Below, piece by piece: positions 45,112 to 55,375 of a stretch of 64,000 nucleotides of DNA. The translations under genes were made by a program, and so were the position numbers. Below the pieces are notes generated by a model. That model searched no databases and was not told where the DNA came from. It saw only the letters and a program-made list of their open reading frames with translations. This DNA is from Nostocales cyanobacterium HT-58-2 (lineage in GTDB: Bacteria > Cyanobacteriota > Cyanobacteriia > Cyanobacteriales > Nostocaceae), in NCBI GenBank assembly GCA_002163975.1, contig CP019636.1:6389501-6453500 (forward strand). Direction: 5' to 3'. The first letter of the stretch is position 1, and each line of letters begins with the position of its first letter.

Positions 45112-45942
45112 GTCTTTAACCCGCTTTGCGGAGTCTTCAGTCCTTAGTCATTAGTTATTATCACTGGTGACTATTGACTATTTACTCATGAGTCATTACT
45201 AATTAATTAAGTTTATTTTTTTTTATTACGATTTGCTTGCATTAGCTCTCGGGCATTTTGCTTGCACTCTGCTTGCGGTCAACATAACTCTTAGATTTCG
45301 CTCCTTTTATTTTAAATTTTAGATTGCTTACCTCCTCCTGGGGATGGAATTAGATGTTACACTTTCCATAAGATATGTTAAGATAGTATGTGGATAAAAA
45401 GAGGAGTTTGCCACTCATAAGACGCGAGGCAGCTTCCCGCGGAGAGGGCGTTTTGCCTGCTAAATAGACAGGCGTTGCCTAAGCACAAGGGTAGCATTAC
45501 CGCTGTACAAGCGTAGTCACGCGACGTTTTCCTCAGGGTAGCGACTTCTCAAAATTCGCCACAAACACTTGGTACTGGCAAGATAGATGATTCTGTTCTT
45601 TTCCCTCACCAATGTCATTTAGAGAGTGGCTTCCCAGCAGGTTAATTAGCAATATACACATTGCGGTAATGTAAAATACCAAAAGGCGATTTCTTAAGTA
45701 AAGATTAATCAGTAGTGTCAAACTTATCGAAAGTCTGTTTATTTTCCCTTGAAAAGCAGATTCATAAAGCAATCATAGCATAAGCTTCATATTTATCAGG
45801 GTCGTAGCTCCTGAAGGGTGTATATGACTCATGGAGGTCATTGCGCAAAGCAAGAGGTCTTGACCTCTTCTAGATGTTAAAAGCGAGAATCTCACGCTAA
45901 AGCATTTCAATAGATGAAGAAACGTAAAGAGTTTTTTATAAT
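45112..45942. other. Long intergenic region with structured GC-rich block
   Basis: No supported gene in 831 bp between btpA and rimO. Positions about 45400-45540 form a GC-rich, self-complementary block (GCCTG/CAGGC and CGCGGAGAGGGCG) unlike its surroundings, probably a mobile-element or repeat remnant. In front of rimO, ATGAC/GTCAT (about 45824-45841) and AAGAGGTC/GACCTCTT (45852-45869) could form leader hairpins. Small frames on the minus strand have no recognisable family. Confidence 0.4.
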
Positions 45943-47262
45943 ATGGGTGATAAGCCAACAATTGCAATTTCTCACCTAGGCTGCGAGAAAAATCGGATTG
46001 ACACAGAGCATATGCTGGGGCTGCTAGTAGAAGCAGGCTATGGCGTAGATACTAACGAAGAGTTAGCAGATTATGTTATTGTTAATACATGTAGTTTTAT
46101 TGAAGCAGCAAGAGAAGAATCTGTCAAAACCCTAGTAGAATTGGCAGAGGCGAATAAAAAAATCGTTATCACAGGCTGCATGGCGCAGCACTTCCAAGAG
46201 CAGTTATTGGAAGAGTTGCCCGAGGCAGTTGCTGTGGTAGGAACTGGGGATTATCACAAAATAGTAGATGTCATTCAGCAGGTAGATCAAGGCAAGCGGG
46301 TTAAGCTTGTCAGTTCACAACCAACCTACATTGCAGATGAAACTACACCCCGTTACCGCACCACAACAGAAGGCGTGGCTTACCTGCGAGTTGCTGAAGG
46401 TTGTGATTACCGATGTGCTTTTTGCATTATTCCCCACCTGCGGGGAAACCAGCGATCGCGTACAATTGAATCAATAGTTACCGAAGCAGAGCAGTTAGCA
46501 AGCCAAGGGGTACAGGAAATTATTCTGATTTCCCAAATTACCACCAATTACGGTATTGATATTTACGGCAAACCGAAGTTAGCCGAATTACTCCGCGCCT
46601 TGGGGAAAGTTGATGTACCGTGGATTCGTATGCACTACGCTTATCCAACCGGGCTGACCCCAGATGTGATAGCGGCAATTCAAGAGACACCCAACGTCTT
46701 ACCCTACCTGGATTTGCCATTGCAACATTCCCATCCAGATATTCTCCGCGCCATGAATCGTCCTTGGCAAGGACGAGTGAATGATGCGATTATCGAACGC
46801 ATTCAAGAAGCTCTACCAGAAGCTGTGCTGCGAACGACGTTTATTGTCGGTTTTCCAGGAGAAACACAGGAACATTTTGAGCATCTGTTGCAGTTCGTTG
46901 AGCGTCATGAATTCGACCATGTCGGTGTTTTCACCTTTTCACCTGAGGAAGGAACACCTGCCTATAACCTACCAAACCAGCTGCCTCAAGAGGTGATGGA
47001 TGAGCGGCGTAACAAAGTGATGGAACTACAACAGCCGATTTCTTTCAAGAAAAATCAACAAGAAGTTGGCAAAGTAGTCAATGTTCTGATTGAACAAGAA
47101 AACCCTGAAACAGGAAAATTAGTCGGTCGTTCTGGTCGATTTTCCTCAGAAGTAGACGGGCAGATCTTTGTGAATGGGGAAGCACGGTTAGGAACAATCG
47201 TGCCAGTAGCTATCCAACAAGCAGACGCCTACGACCTTTATGGTCAAATTGTCAATAACTAA
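45943..47262 (+). CDS. rimO: Ribosomal protein S12 methylthiotransferase
   Basis: The 439-aa enzyme has the N-terminal MTTase domain with cysteines C14, C50 and C79 (auxiliary cluster) and the radical SAM triad C154-DYR-C158-AF-C161. A C-terminal TRAM region (about 370-435) completes it. The N-terminal motif ISHLGCEKNRID distinguishes RimO from the tRNA enzyme MiaB. It methylthiolates an aspartate of S12. The long leader upstream may fold. Confidence 0.93.
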   Translation: MGDKPTIAISHLGCEKNRIDTEHMLGLLVEAGYGVDTNEELADYVIVNTCSFIEAAREESVKTLVELAEANKKIVITGCMAQHFQEQLLEELPEAVAVVGTGDYHKIVDVIQQVDQGKRVKLVSSQPTYIADETTPRYRTTTEGVAYLRVAEGCDYRCAFCIIPHLRGNQRSRTIESIVTEAEQLASQGVQEIILISQITTNYGIDIYGKPKLAELLRALGKVDVPWIRMHYAYPTGLTPDVIAAIQETPNVLPYLDLPLQHSHPDILRAMNRPWQGRVNDAIIERIQEALPEAVLRTTFIVGFPGETQEHFEHLLQFVERHEFDHVGVFTFSPEEGTPAYNLPNQLPQEVMDERRNKVMELQQPISFKKNQQEVGKVVNVLIEQENPETGKLVGRSGRFSSEVDGQIFVNGEARLGTIVPVAIQQADAYDLYGQIVNN

Positions 47263-47420
47263 GTTGTCATTAATCTTTGTCCTTTATCCGAGAGTGAAAC
47301 AATCCTTGTGAGTAGCAAAAGACGCACTTGCATTCGGAGACAATAGCGCGAACGGATAATGATAAATAGCTAATGACTAGTGACTCATCGAAAAACAAAT
47401 TAAAACATTTAGGAGAGTTG

Positions 47421-48965
47421 ATGAATCTTTCGTTTCTAGATTTAGGAATTTCACAAGAGCGAGTTCAGCAATTAGAAAAATTAGGCTTTACCGCACCAAC
47501 CAACATTCAAGCACAAGCAATTCCACTTCTACTATCGGGTCGTGATGTTGTAGGTCAATCCCAGACTGGAACAGGAAAAACAGCAGCATTTTCTCTGCCG
47601 ATTATAGATCGGCTAGATGTAACTCAAAAAGCTGTGCAAGCTGTGGTACTCACACCCACCCGTGAGTTAGCCATCCAAGTTCACGATGCTATCAGTGACT
47701 TCATTGGAACTCAAGGATTAAGGGTTTTAGCAATCTACGGTGGTCAATCAATTGACCGTCAAATGTTGCAACTTAAACGCGGCGTTCACATGGTTGTGGG
47801 TACACCCGGACGAGTCATAGACTTGCTCGACAGGGGTAGTTTGAAGTTGGACCAAGTGAAGTGGTTAGTCTTAGATGAAGCCGATGAAATGTTGAGCATG
47901 GGCTTTATCGACGATGTCGAGAAAATTCTCGCTCAAGCACCTCAAGAGCGCCAGACAGCTCTATTTTCAGCAACTATGCCACCTTCAATACGCCAGTTGG
48001 TGAACAAGTTCTTACATTCGCCAGTGACAGTTGCTGTTGAGCAGCCAAAAGCCGCTCCTAACAAAATCAATCAAGTCGCTTATCTTGTACCACGTCACTG
48101 GACCAAAGCAAGAGCTTTGCAGCCAATTCTAGAAATGGAAGATCCAGAATCGGCTTTAATCTTTGTCCGCACCAGACGTACAGCAGCAGAACTGACCAAT
48201 CAACTGCAAGCAGCAGGTCACAGTGTTGATGAATACCACGGTGATTTGTCACAACAAGCCAGAGAACGGTTATTAACACGGTTCCGTAATCGTCAAGTAC
48301 GCTGGGTCGTAGCAACGGATATTGCTGCACGGGGTTTAGACGTTGACCAGTTGTCTCACGTTATCAACTTTGACTTACCCGATAGCGTAGAAACTTACGT
48401 TCACCGCATTGGTCGTACTGGTCGTGCTGGTAAGGAAGGAACAGCAATTTCTCTGGTACAGCCGTTTGAGCGACGCAAACAACAACTGTTTGAACGCCAT
48501 ATCCGCCAAAGTTGGCAAGTGCTATCGATTCCTTCACGGACACAAATTGAAGCACGGCAAATAGAAAAATTGCAAAATCAGGTGCGAGAAGCTTTAACAG
48601 GTGAGCGTTTGGCTTCATTTTTACCGATGGTGAGTGAACTGAGTGAAAAATATGATCCTCAAGCGATCGCAGCAGCTGCGTTGCAAATCGCTTACGATCA
48701 AACCCGTCCTGCTTGGCTACAATCAGAAGCTGACCTTCCAGAAGAAGATCTCATACCACCAACTCCCAAACCCAGACTACGGTCTAACCGTCGCGGCGAG
48801 TTTTCTGGCGATCGCACCCCTCGATCCGCTTGGGTTCCATCAGATGGCGGCACCTCAGAAGGAGACAAACGCACTCCCAAGCCGAAACTGCGGACAGGAC
48901 GTCGCGAGACTTCTGCATCTCCAAAAAAACTCGGTTCCAGTGCAGCCAGAGAAACAGCTTCTTAG
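47421..48965 (+). CDS. DEAD-box RNA helicase
   Basis: The 514-aa protein has the full motif set: Q motif (GFTAPTNIQAQAIP), AQTGTGKT-type motif I (SQTGTGKT), PTRELA, TPGR, DEAD, SAT, VATDIAARGLD and HRIGRTGRAG. The C-terminal 80 residues are basic and low in complexity (RLRSNRRGEF, RRETSASPKK), an RNA-binding tail. I chose ATG 47421 because AGGAGAG lies 4 nt upstream; ATG 47373 adds 16 residues. Cold-shock helicases of this type (CshA/Crh) act in RNA remodelling. Confidence 0.9.
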   Translation: MNLSFLDLGISQERVQQLEKLGFTAPTNIQAQAIPLLLSGRDVVGQSQTGTGKTAAFSLPIIDRLDVTQKAVQAVVLTPTRELAIQVHDAISDFIGTQGLRVLAIYGGQSIDRQMLQLKRGVHMVVGTPGRVIDLLDRGSLKLDQVKWLVLDEADEMLSMGFIDDVEKILAQAPQERQTALFSATMPPSIRQLVNKFLHSPVTVAVEQPKAAPNKINQVAYLVPRHWTKARALQPILEMEDPESALIFVRTRRTAAELTNQLQAAGHSVDEYHGDLSQQARERLLTRFRNRQVRWVVATDIAARGLDVDQLSHVINFDLPDSVETYVHRIGRTGRAGKEGTAISLVQPFERRKQQLFERHIRQSWQVLSIPSRTQIEARQIEKLQNQVREALTGERLASFLPMVSELSEKYDPQAIAAAALQIAYDQTRPAWLQSEADLPEEDLIPPTPKPRLRSNRRGEFSGDRTPRSAWVPSDGGTSEGDKRTPKPKLRTGRRETSASPKKLGSSAARETAS

Positions 48966-49330
48966 GTTTTAGTTATGAGTCATAAGTCATGAGTTCCTAA
49001 CTTTTGACTACTGGCTTCTAGTTCAGCTAGAGCTTGCTCAGCCTGTCTATCTGGGTAAGTTCATCAGTCAAAATCAGCCCAAAGTGCCAGCATGGTTTGT
49101 ATTGGTCGGGCTGTTTTTGCATTTGTCATTTCCTTATTTCACTCCCTTCACACGCTCCTCTTAACTTCTGATAAACAAGCTACACTGTTCTGCCTTAAGG
49201 CAGACCACAATCCAACCGTTAATTCTCTCCTAAGCTAGGCTCAAGGCAACTATGGGTTTTCTAGAGTTGAACTCTAAAGGTTGTTAAGGCTTAATGGAAT
49301 AGCAAAAGTAGGAGCATTAGGAGGAATGAC
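48966..49330. other. Intergenic region, no clear features
   Basis: This 365-bp gap between the helicase and a small membrane protein holds no gene. A strong ribosome-binding site, TTAGGAGGAATGAC, ends it directly before ATG 49331. Confidence 0.5.
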
Positions 49331-49789
49331 ATGGAAAGCGTAGCCATGCAATCAGCTGTAAATAGAATTCCTTGGCCTTGGCTAGCACTACTCATACTTA
49401 TATACGCCATTATTGGCTGGAACCTATTTACGGATGATGATTTCAGAGCAATTGTAGTTTTGAGTACGGTTGTAACTCTTGCCTTAGCTGGGGTTATTAG
49501 AGTTTATGAGTTAGATAATGTTTGCGCTTGGGCTGGCGCTTTGTCTTTCACATTTGGTATAACTTTTATCTGCATTGGCGTTTTGATTTCAAGTGGCGCT
49601 GTTCTTTGGGCTTGGGTTGTGGCTCTTGTTTGGGCAGGCGCTTGGGCTTTAGATTTGGCTTTACACCAGACTGTAGCTACGATGGATGGTGCTGAATTTA
49701 GTAAAACTCTCATGTTTTTGGTTTTGACTGCGGCTTGTTCGACCAGTCTAGTGCTAGGTGAACTGACTCACGTAATTTTTGTTACATAA
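49331..49789 (+). CDS. Small integral membrane protein, unknown
   Basis: The 152-aa protein has four or five membrane helices (about residues 15-32, 40-57, 65-86, 88-108, 125-145) with an Ala/Trp-rich centre (LWAWVVALVWAGAWALDLAL). The family was not recognised. The start is well supported by GGAGG 6-7 nt upstream. Confidence 0.65.
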   Translation: MESVAMQSAVNRIPWPWLALLILIYAIIGWNLFTDDDFRAIVVLSTVVTLALAGVIRVYELDNVCAWAGALSFTFGITFICIGVLISSGAVLWAWVVALVWAGAWALDLALHQTVATMDGAEFSKTLMFLVLTAACSTSLVLGELTHVIFVT

Positions 49790-49860
49790 CTGCAAGACAA
49801 GTGCAGTTTTTTCTATCAAATATGTATGATTCAAATAGCCCTGCACTTCCAGCAAAGACT

Positions 49861-50439
49861 ATGACTACAGCTACTGCCAAACGCTTTACTATCGACGAGT
49901 ATGACCGTTTAGCAGAACTTGGTTTTTTTAGCGAAGATGACCGAGTTGAGCTAATTAACGGAGAAATTGTCCCAATGGTATCGAAAGGTAAACTGCATTC
50001 TGTTTGCGAAACTCGTCTAGAACGGGAGTTATATAGGCTTGTAGGGGAGCGTGCCACTCTGCGAAGACAACAACCGATTATTATTCCTGACTACAATGAA
50101 CTAGAACCAGATAGAGTGATTGTACAAAATCGAGATGATGATTATTTAAGCGCTCATCCTGGTCCAACTAATGTATTACTGTTAATTGAGATTTCTGATT
50201 CCTCTTTAAAATATGACCAAGAGGTGAAATTACCGATTTATGCTGAAGCAGATATTTCTGATTACTGGATATTTAATTTAGTCAATAATTGCCTGGAATC
50301 ATACAGCAAACCTTATCAAGATTTGCAAGGTAAATTTGGTTATCGTAAAAAGTTGATTTTTCTGCCTGATGAGTCGGTAAATTTACCCTGTTTTCCTGAT
50401 TTAATTCTAGAGTTATCAAAGGTTTTTCCAAAAGGTTGA
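49861..50439 (+). CDS. Uma2 family endonuclease (DUF820)
   Basis: The 192-aa protein fits the family: KRFTIDEYDRLAELGFFSEDDRVELINGEIV at the N-terminus, the acidic position in EPDRVIV (Asp84) and Glu110 in LLLIEISDSSL. A conserved basic segment YDQEVKLPIYAEA follows. I use ATG 49861, which gives the usual MTT(A/T)TAKRFT N-terminus; ATG 49822 or GTG 49801 would add 13 or 20 residues. It belongs to a different subgroup from the Uma2 protein at 766-1335. Confidence 0.83.
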   Translation: MTTATAKRFTIDEYDRLAELGFFSEDDRVELINGEIVPMVSKGKLHSVCETRLERELYRLVGERATLRRQQPIIIPDYNELEPDRVIVQNRDDDYLSAHPGPTNVLLLIEISDSSLKYDQEVKLPIYAEADISDYWIFNLVNNCLESYSKPYQDLQGKFGYRKKLIFLPDESVNLPCFPDLILELSKVFPKG

Positions 50440-50505
50440 CAGATAATTCCACTCATTAAGAACGGTTACTATAAATACATTGCATTACCATCAGCCATAT
50501 CACCC

Positions 50506-51918
50506 TCACTTTAAAATCAAATCCTTCATCTCTAGCTGTAAGTCCTTAGTTAAATCAGCGACTGCTTGCTTTGCACCTTGACGACTCGCTTTATAAGCAG
50601 GATAACGCTCAGACACAGAAATTGGCTTACCTATAGTTATTTTGACCTGTTGCTTGCCAAGAGTTGGACGCTTGAACGGGTTACCACCTCTAATCCGAGT
50701 CACCATATCCCAGATCAGTAACGTTGTCTCAGCAAAGCGTTCTGCTGTGGGTTTTTCTTGCACATATTTACCTGTCACAGCAACGAAACTTTCCACCAGC
50801 CTCATATGCCACATCCGCAAATTTGCTTCTTCGGCAATGCGATCGCCTAAAGCATGTTCTAAAGGCGACAGTGATTTCATATCCTTAAATTCTTCTCTAA
50901 AAATATAATTCCAGCCAGCTTGTTCAACCCGACGGCAGCGATCATTAAAATTTCCTTTAGGTTGTAAGTCAAAATATTGTTCTGCAACTTGTAACACAAT
51001 ATTTAACAAAGAATGCAAACGAGCTGCTAATAGTTCATTGACATCTTTTGCTTCCTCTTGTACTGGCAGTTTCTGATGATAGAACCGCGTATAAAACTTT
51101 TCCATTAAAGACAATAAATGTTCACCCAACCGAAACAGCCGTGGGTACAGGACGTCGAAACTACTCTGTTCTGAATGGGTCTGTGTGTTTACAGGTGGTA
51201 AACCGCTTGCAGCTTCCAACTCACTTAAAAGCTTGGCTATGGCATCCCAAGGAGCCTCAATGTAACTATATTTAATTCCAACTGGTACAATAAAAACTTG
51301 CTCATGTCGATTGTCCTTGTGCAAATCTTCAGCACACCAAAAGCCTAATTGAGCAATACCAGGTTCCAATGGGTTGACAATTTCTGAAAGACCATTCGTC
51401 ACCCCTTCAGGTGCAGCAGCCATTGGGAATTGACCATTGGCAAACAGGTCACGCGCTGATCGCAACCCAGTCCAATCTGCTTTACCTCGCTGTATCGGCG
51501 TACCACCCAAGCGGGAAGCAACCCAACCAATGTAAGAACCAGCCCATAGAGGAATTCCTCGGTCGTAGATAAAATGAGCATGAACTGGAGGTTGTAGCAC
51601 TATACCCCTGTGTCGTGCGACTTCTGGCAAAATATGGGAAAGCAAATAGACCAAACAAAGTGGATCTTCTGCCGTGGGATGGCGAAACGCTATTAAAAAA
51701 CGGATTTTACCATTCTGAAACTGGCGATAGAGATCCAGCAAAATTTCTACGTTGTCTGCTTCAATATGACTAATTGCTGTTTTCCAGTGTATTAAGCTGG
51801 GTAAGAACAACTGGCAAACTCGTAAAAACAGAGGGTCTAGCGCTGGAGGAATAAATTCTAGGGGTGGCTGTGCTTGATAAACGACATCAGGCAAAGTGAT
51901 TTTCTCCTGAAGTTGCAA
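50506..51918 (-). CDS. 1-acyl-glycerol-3-phosphate acyltransferase-like
   Basis: The 470-aa protein has PlsC-type acyltransferase motifs: H80-PTAE-D85 (HX4D), GTPIQRG-type motif II, and APEGVTNG as motif III. The C-terminal 250 residues are helical and not part of the basic PlsC fold. It probably acylates a lipid precursor, but it is longer than ordinary PlsC enzymes and the exact substrate is unclear. It is divergent from proS. Confidence 0.8.
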   Translation of the reverse strand: MQLQEKITLPDVVYQAQPPLEFIPPALDPLFLRVCQLFLPSLIHWKTAISHIEADNVEILLDLYRQFQNGKIRFLIAFRHPTAEDPLCLVYLLSHILPEVARHRGIVLQPPVHAHFIYDRGIPLWAGSYIGWVASRLGGTPIQRGKADWTGLRSARDLFANGQFPMAAAPEGVTNGLSEIVNPLEPGIAQLGFWCAEDLHKDNRHEQVFIVPVGIKYSYIEAPWDAIAKLLSELEAASGLPPVNTQTHSEQSSFDVLYPRLFRLGEHLLSLMEKFYTRFYHQKLPVQEEAKDVNELLAARLHSLLNIVLQVAEQYFDLQPKGNFNDRCRRVEQAGWNYIFREEFKDMKSLSPLEHALGDRIAEEANLRMWHMRLVESFVAVTGKYVQEKPTAERFAETTLLIWDMVTRIRGGNPFKRPTLGKQQVKITIGKPISVSERYPAYKASRQGAKQAVADLTKDLQLEMKDLILK

Positions 51919-51977
51919 GCGTTTATTTTAGACTGTAACTGACATAGAGATTATCGAATCTGGAAAGGGGACAAACG

Positions 51978-53780
51978 ATGCGACTGTCACAAATGTTATT
52001 CGTTACACTTAGGGATGATCCAGCAGATGCTGAGATTCCCAGTCACAAACTCTTACTTCGTGCAGGCTATATTCGTCGCATCGGTAGCGGTGTCTATGCT
52101 TATCTTCCGTTGATGTGGCGGGTACTGCAAAAAGTTTCCCAAATTGTTCGAGAAGAAATGAACGCCGCTGGTGGACAAGAATGTCTCTTACCCCAACTTC
52201 AACCTGCTGATTTATGGAAAGAGTCTGGACGCTGGGATACCTATACCAAAGCTGAGGGTATCATGTTTGCCCTCAAAGACCGCCGCGACCAAGAACAGGC
52301 ACTAGGACCCACTCACGAGGAAGTGATCACGGCAATTGCTCGTGATATGATTCGTTCCTACCGTCAGTTACCACAGATCTTATACCAAATTCAAACAAAG
52401 TTCCGCGATGAAATTCGTCCTCGCTTTGGTTTGATGCGCGGACGAGAATTCATCATGAAAGATGCTTACTCCTTCAATGCAGATGAAGAAAGTTTGGAAC
52501 AAACTTATCAGAATATGCACACCGCCTACAGTAATATATTACGACGGAGTGGTTTAGCTTTTCGAGCCGTGCAAGCGGACTCTGGAGCGATAGGTGGTTC
52601 TGCCTCCCAAGAATTTATGGTACTGGCGGCAGCTGGCGAAGATGAAGTCCTCTACACTGAAGATGGGCAATACGCTGCTAACGTGGAAAAAGCAGTTTCT
52701 TTACCACTGGATGCAGAACCCTCGCCATTTGCCAGTTATGAAAAACGCGAGACACCAGGGACGGAGACAATTGAGAAAGTCTGTACATTCTTAAAATGTT
52801 CCCCTACCCAAATTGTGAAAAATGTCCTTTACCAAACAATTTTTGATAATGGCATAACAGTGTTGGTGTTGGTGAGCATCCGAGGCGATCAGGAAGTTAA
52901 TGATGTCAAATTACAAAATGAATTGACAAAGTTAGCCCCCAACTACGGTGCGAAGACCATCATCAAACTTGCAGTACCAGATGCAGAAGCTCAAGAACAA
53001 TGGGCAAATCAGCCTTTACCCCTAGGCTATATTGCTCCTAATGTTGGGAACGATTATATTAAGTCTGTAAAGGATATCGCTCCTGGTTTTTTACGTTTAG
53101 TTGATAAAACAGCAGTTGAGTTAAAGAATTTTGTTACGGGTGCAAACGAATCTGGTTACCACGTAGTAGGAGCAAATTGGAATGAGCAATTTCAGTTACC
53201 AGAGTTAACAGTAGATGTGCGGAAGGCAAGACCAGGCGATCGCGCCATCCACAACCCCCATCAAACATTACAAAGTGCGCGTGGAATTGAGGTAGGTCAC
53301 ATTTTCCAACTAGGTACCAAATATTCCATAGCAATGGGTGCAACTTATACCAATGAACAGGGCGAAGAGAAACCTTTATTGATGGGTTGTTATGGTGTTG
53401 GTGTATCACGATTAGCTCAAGCTGCTGTAGAGCAATCTTACGACCAAGATGGCATTATTTGGCCAGTGGCGATCGCACCTTATCACGCCATTGTTACGAT
53501 TCCTAACATCAATGATGCGCAACAAGTGGAAATCGCAGAAAAACTCTACGCCCAACTCAATCAATCAGGAGTTGAAACCTTGCTTGATGACCGGAATGAA
53601 AGAGCAGGAGTAAAATTCAAAGATGCTGATTTGATTGGAATTCCTTACAGAATTGTCACTGGCCGAGCAATTGCCAATAGCAAAGTTGAAGTTGTGGAAC
53701 GAAAAAGCCGCAAATCACAAGAAATCCCCATTGCTGAAGTTGTATCTATACTAAAGCAGTGGATTAGTGAGGCAATTTAA
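51978..53780 (+). CDS. proS: Prolyl-tRNA synthetase
   Basis: The 600-aa class II synthetase has the bacterial ProRS layout. It has motif 1 and 2 regions (AGYIRRIGSGVYAYLPL, TKFRDEIRPRFGLMRGREFIMKDAYSF), a YbaK-like editing insertion (about residues 240-385) and motif 3 (GCYGVGVSRLAQAAVE). An anticodon-binding domain lies at the C-terminus. The start ATG 51978 is preceded by GAAAGGGG. Full length for the family. Confidence 0.95.
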   Translation: MRLSQMLFVTLRDDPADAEIPSHKLLLRAGYIRRIGSGVYAYLPLMWRVLQKVSQIVREEMNAAGGQECLLPQLQPADLWKESGRWDTYTKAEGIMFALKDRRDQEQALGPTHEEVITAIARDMIRSYRQLPQILYQIQTKFRDEIRPRFGLMRGREFIMKDAYSFNADEESLEQTYQNMHTAYSNILRRSGLAFRAVQADSGAIGGSASQEFMVLAAAGEDEVLYTEDGQYAANVEKAVSLPLDAEPSPFASYEKRETPGTETIEKVCTFLKCSPTQIVKNVLYQTIFDNGITVLVLVSIRGDQEVNDVKLQNELTKLAPNYGAKTIIKLAVPDAEAQEQWANQPLPLGYIAPNVGNDYIKSVKDIAPGFLRLVDKTAVELKNFVTGANESGYHVVGANWNEQFQLPELTVDVRKARPGDRAIHNPHQTLQSARGIEVGHIFQLGTKYSIAMGATYTNEQGEEKPLLMGCYGVGVSRLAQAAVEQSYDQDGIIWPVAIAPYHAIVTIPNINDAQQVEIAEKLYAQLNQSGVETLLDDRNERAGVKFKDADLIGIPYRIVTGRAIANSKVEVVERKSRKSQEIPIAEVVSILKQWISEAI

Positions 53781-53859
53781 TGGGTGAAGGTTAGTCATTA
53801 GTGGAAATAACTAACAACTAACAACGAACAATCTCTGTACCCTAATCAAAAATGAAAAC

Positions 53860-54669
53860 ATGGAATTGTTTACACTCCTTGTATCTAGCTTGTTAGGGTT
53901 AGTGACCCCAGTAGGACTGGTAGTTGATCGGACTGCTGAAAGTGCCATTCGTTCTCAGTTTGATAAGGTTGAACAATTGCAAGTGCGAGTTGATAATGCC
54001 CCTAGTTATCAATTGCTACAAGGTAAGGTAGAAAGGGTGCGTATTGCAGGACGTTCTTTGCAGCTAAAGTCGCAAGAAATTCGGATTGCGGTTTTAGAAT
54101 TAGAAACCGATCCTATTGAACTAGAACTGCGTAGTCTTGGGCAAAAACGACCGAAATTCAAACGACCTTTACAGGCTGGTGTACGTTTGGTATTAACTCA
54201 GCAGGATATCAATCAACTCTTACAATCACCAGAATTTATGGCTAGGTTGCAAAAGCTAAAAATTAACACAAGCGATTCTTCAAATACAAAGAATAACTCT
54301 GTGTATAATTTTCAAAATCCCAATATCACATTTTTAGCAAACAACCGATTGAGTTTCCAAGTAGAATTACAGGAGAAAAATTTGGAGAAGCCCTTGTTAA
54401 TTAGGGTGGAATCAGGATTAAATATCGTTGATGGAAAGAACATCCAGTTAGTTGACCCGGTGGTGGCTGCGAATGGTGAAGAGGTCCCACCTCAACTTGT
54501 CAACGCAGTTGTGAACAATGTCAGCAAACGATTGGATTTAAAAAAATTTGAAGGTGACGGTCTACAAGCGCGAATTCTAAAATTGAATATAAAATCAGAA
54601 AAATTAGAGATTGCCGCATTTTTACGAGTAGAGCCATCTTCTAGGTTTTTGGAAACCCCCAGTTTATGA
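53860..54669 (+). CDS. DUF2993 (LmeA-like) lipid-binding protein
   Basis: The 269-aa protein has a hydrophobic N-terminus and the DUF2993 pattern: AESAIRSQFDKVEQLQVRVDN, QGKVERVRIAGRSLQLKSQEIRIAVLELETDPI and VVNNVSKRLDL. DUF2993 proteins belong to the TULIP-like lipid-binding superfamily and are common in cyanobacteria, usually at the periplasmic side of a membrane. The GerMN gene follows 65 nt downstream. Confidence 0.82.
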   Translation: MELFTLLVSSLLGLVTPVGLVVDRTAESAIRSQFDKVEQLQVRVDNAPSYQLLQGKVERVRIAGRSLQLKSQEIRIAVLELETDPIELELRSLGQKRPKFKRPLQAGVRLVLTQQDINQLLQSPEFMARLQKLKINTSDSSNTKNNSVYNFQNPNITFLANNRLSFQVELQEKNLEKPLLIRVESGLNIVDGKNIQLVDPVVAANGEEVPPQLVNAVVNNVSKRLDLKKFEGDGLQARILKLNIKSEKLEIAAFLRVEPSSRFLETPSL

Positions 54670-54734
54670 GTATCGTCATTAACCAGGCTTCTCCTCATAC
54701 AAATACTATTTCAGCCTAAAGGTAGGTTTTCAAT

Positions 54735-55349
54735 ATGAAAGAACAGCAAGGATCTAACCGTATTTCTCCAGGTGTTATTGCAGCTGTTTCAGCAGCAGTG
54801 ATTGCAGTGATTAGTGGTGTTGCTTTTTTTACATGGAAATCTGATAATAACCCTCCTGCACCAATCCCCGCACCTGGAGAAAGTCAACCTCTGCGCTCAT
54901 CAAACCAGTTTGGTCTTGAGCGAAATGCTGAAGTTTTTTGGCTGCAAGACACTGGTACTGGGTTGAAATTGGTTCCTCAAGCAGTTCAAGTTAAAGCAGT
55001 TGGGAATTCGCCTAATCAAGTTTTAGAAGGGGCTTTCCAACAATTATTAGCAGGACCAACAGAAAAAACGGAATCTACCACAATTCCAAAAGGAACCCAG
55101 CTGCTGAGTCTCAAAGTGGCAAATGATGGCATACACGTTAACTTATCGAAAGAATTTGCCAGTGGAGGTGGTAGTTCTTCAATGATGGGTCGTGTAGGGC
55201 AAGTTGTCTACACCGCTACAGCTTTAGATAACAATGCCAAAGTATACATTGACGTAGACGGGAAACAGTTAGACGTTTTAGGCGGTGAAGGTCTGGAGTT
55301 AGAACAGCCATTGACACGTGAGAGCTTTAATAAAAATTATTCACTTTAG
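54735..55349 (+). CDS. GerMN-domain protein
   Basis: The 204-aa protein has one N-terminal membrane anchor (residues 12-30), a Pro-rich linker, and a GerMN domain (about 65-190): VFWLQDTGTGLKLVPQAV, LEGAFQQLLAGPTE, GIHVNLSKEF and VYTATAL. GerMN is named after spore germination protein GerM, but in cyanobacteria its role is unknown and probably envelope-related. The repeat cluster begins 27 nt after its stop. Confidence 0.82.
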   Translation: MKEQQGSNRISPGVIAAVSAAVIAVISGVAFFTWKSDNNPPAPIPAPGESQPLRSSNQFGLERNAEVFWLQDTGTGLKLVPQAVQVKAVGNSPNQVLEGAFQQLLAGPTEKTESTTIPKGTQLLSLKVANDGIHVNLSKEFASGGGSSSMMGRVGQVVYTATALDNNAKVYIDVDGKQLDVLGGEGLELEQPLTRESFNKNYSL

Positions 55350-55375
55350 TTACTAGTCAAGAGGAGAAAGCGCGA

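Noticed and set aside
45533..45967. Two small minus-strand frames (79 and 64 codons) before rimO
   Set aside because: Non-standard starts, no family, and they overlap the probable rimO leader on the other strand.
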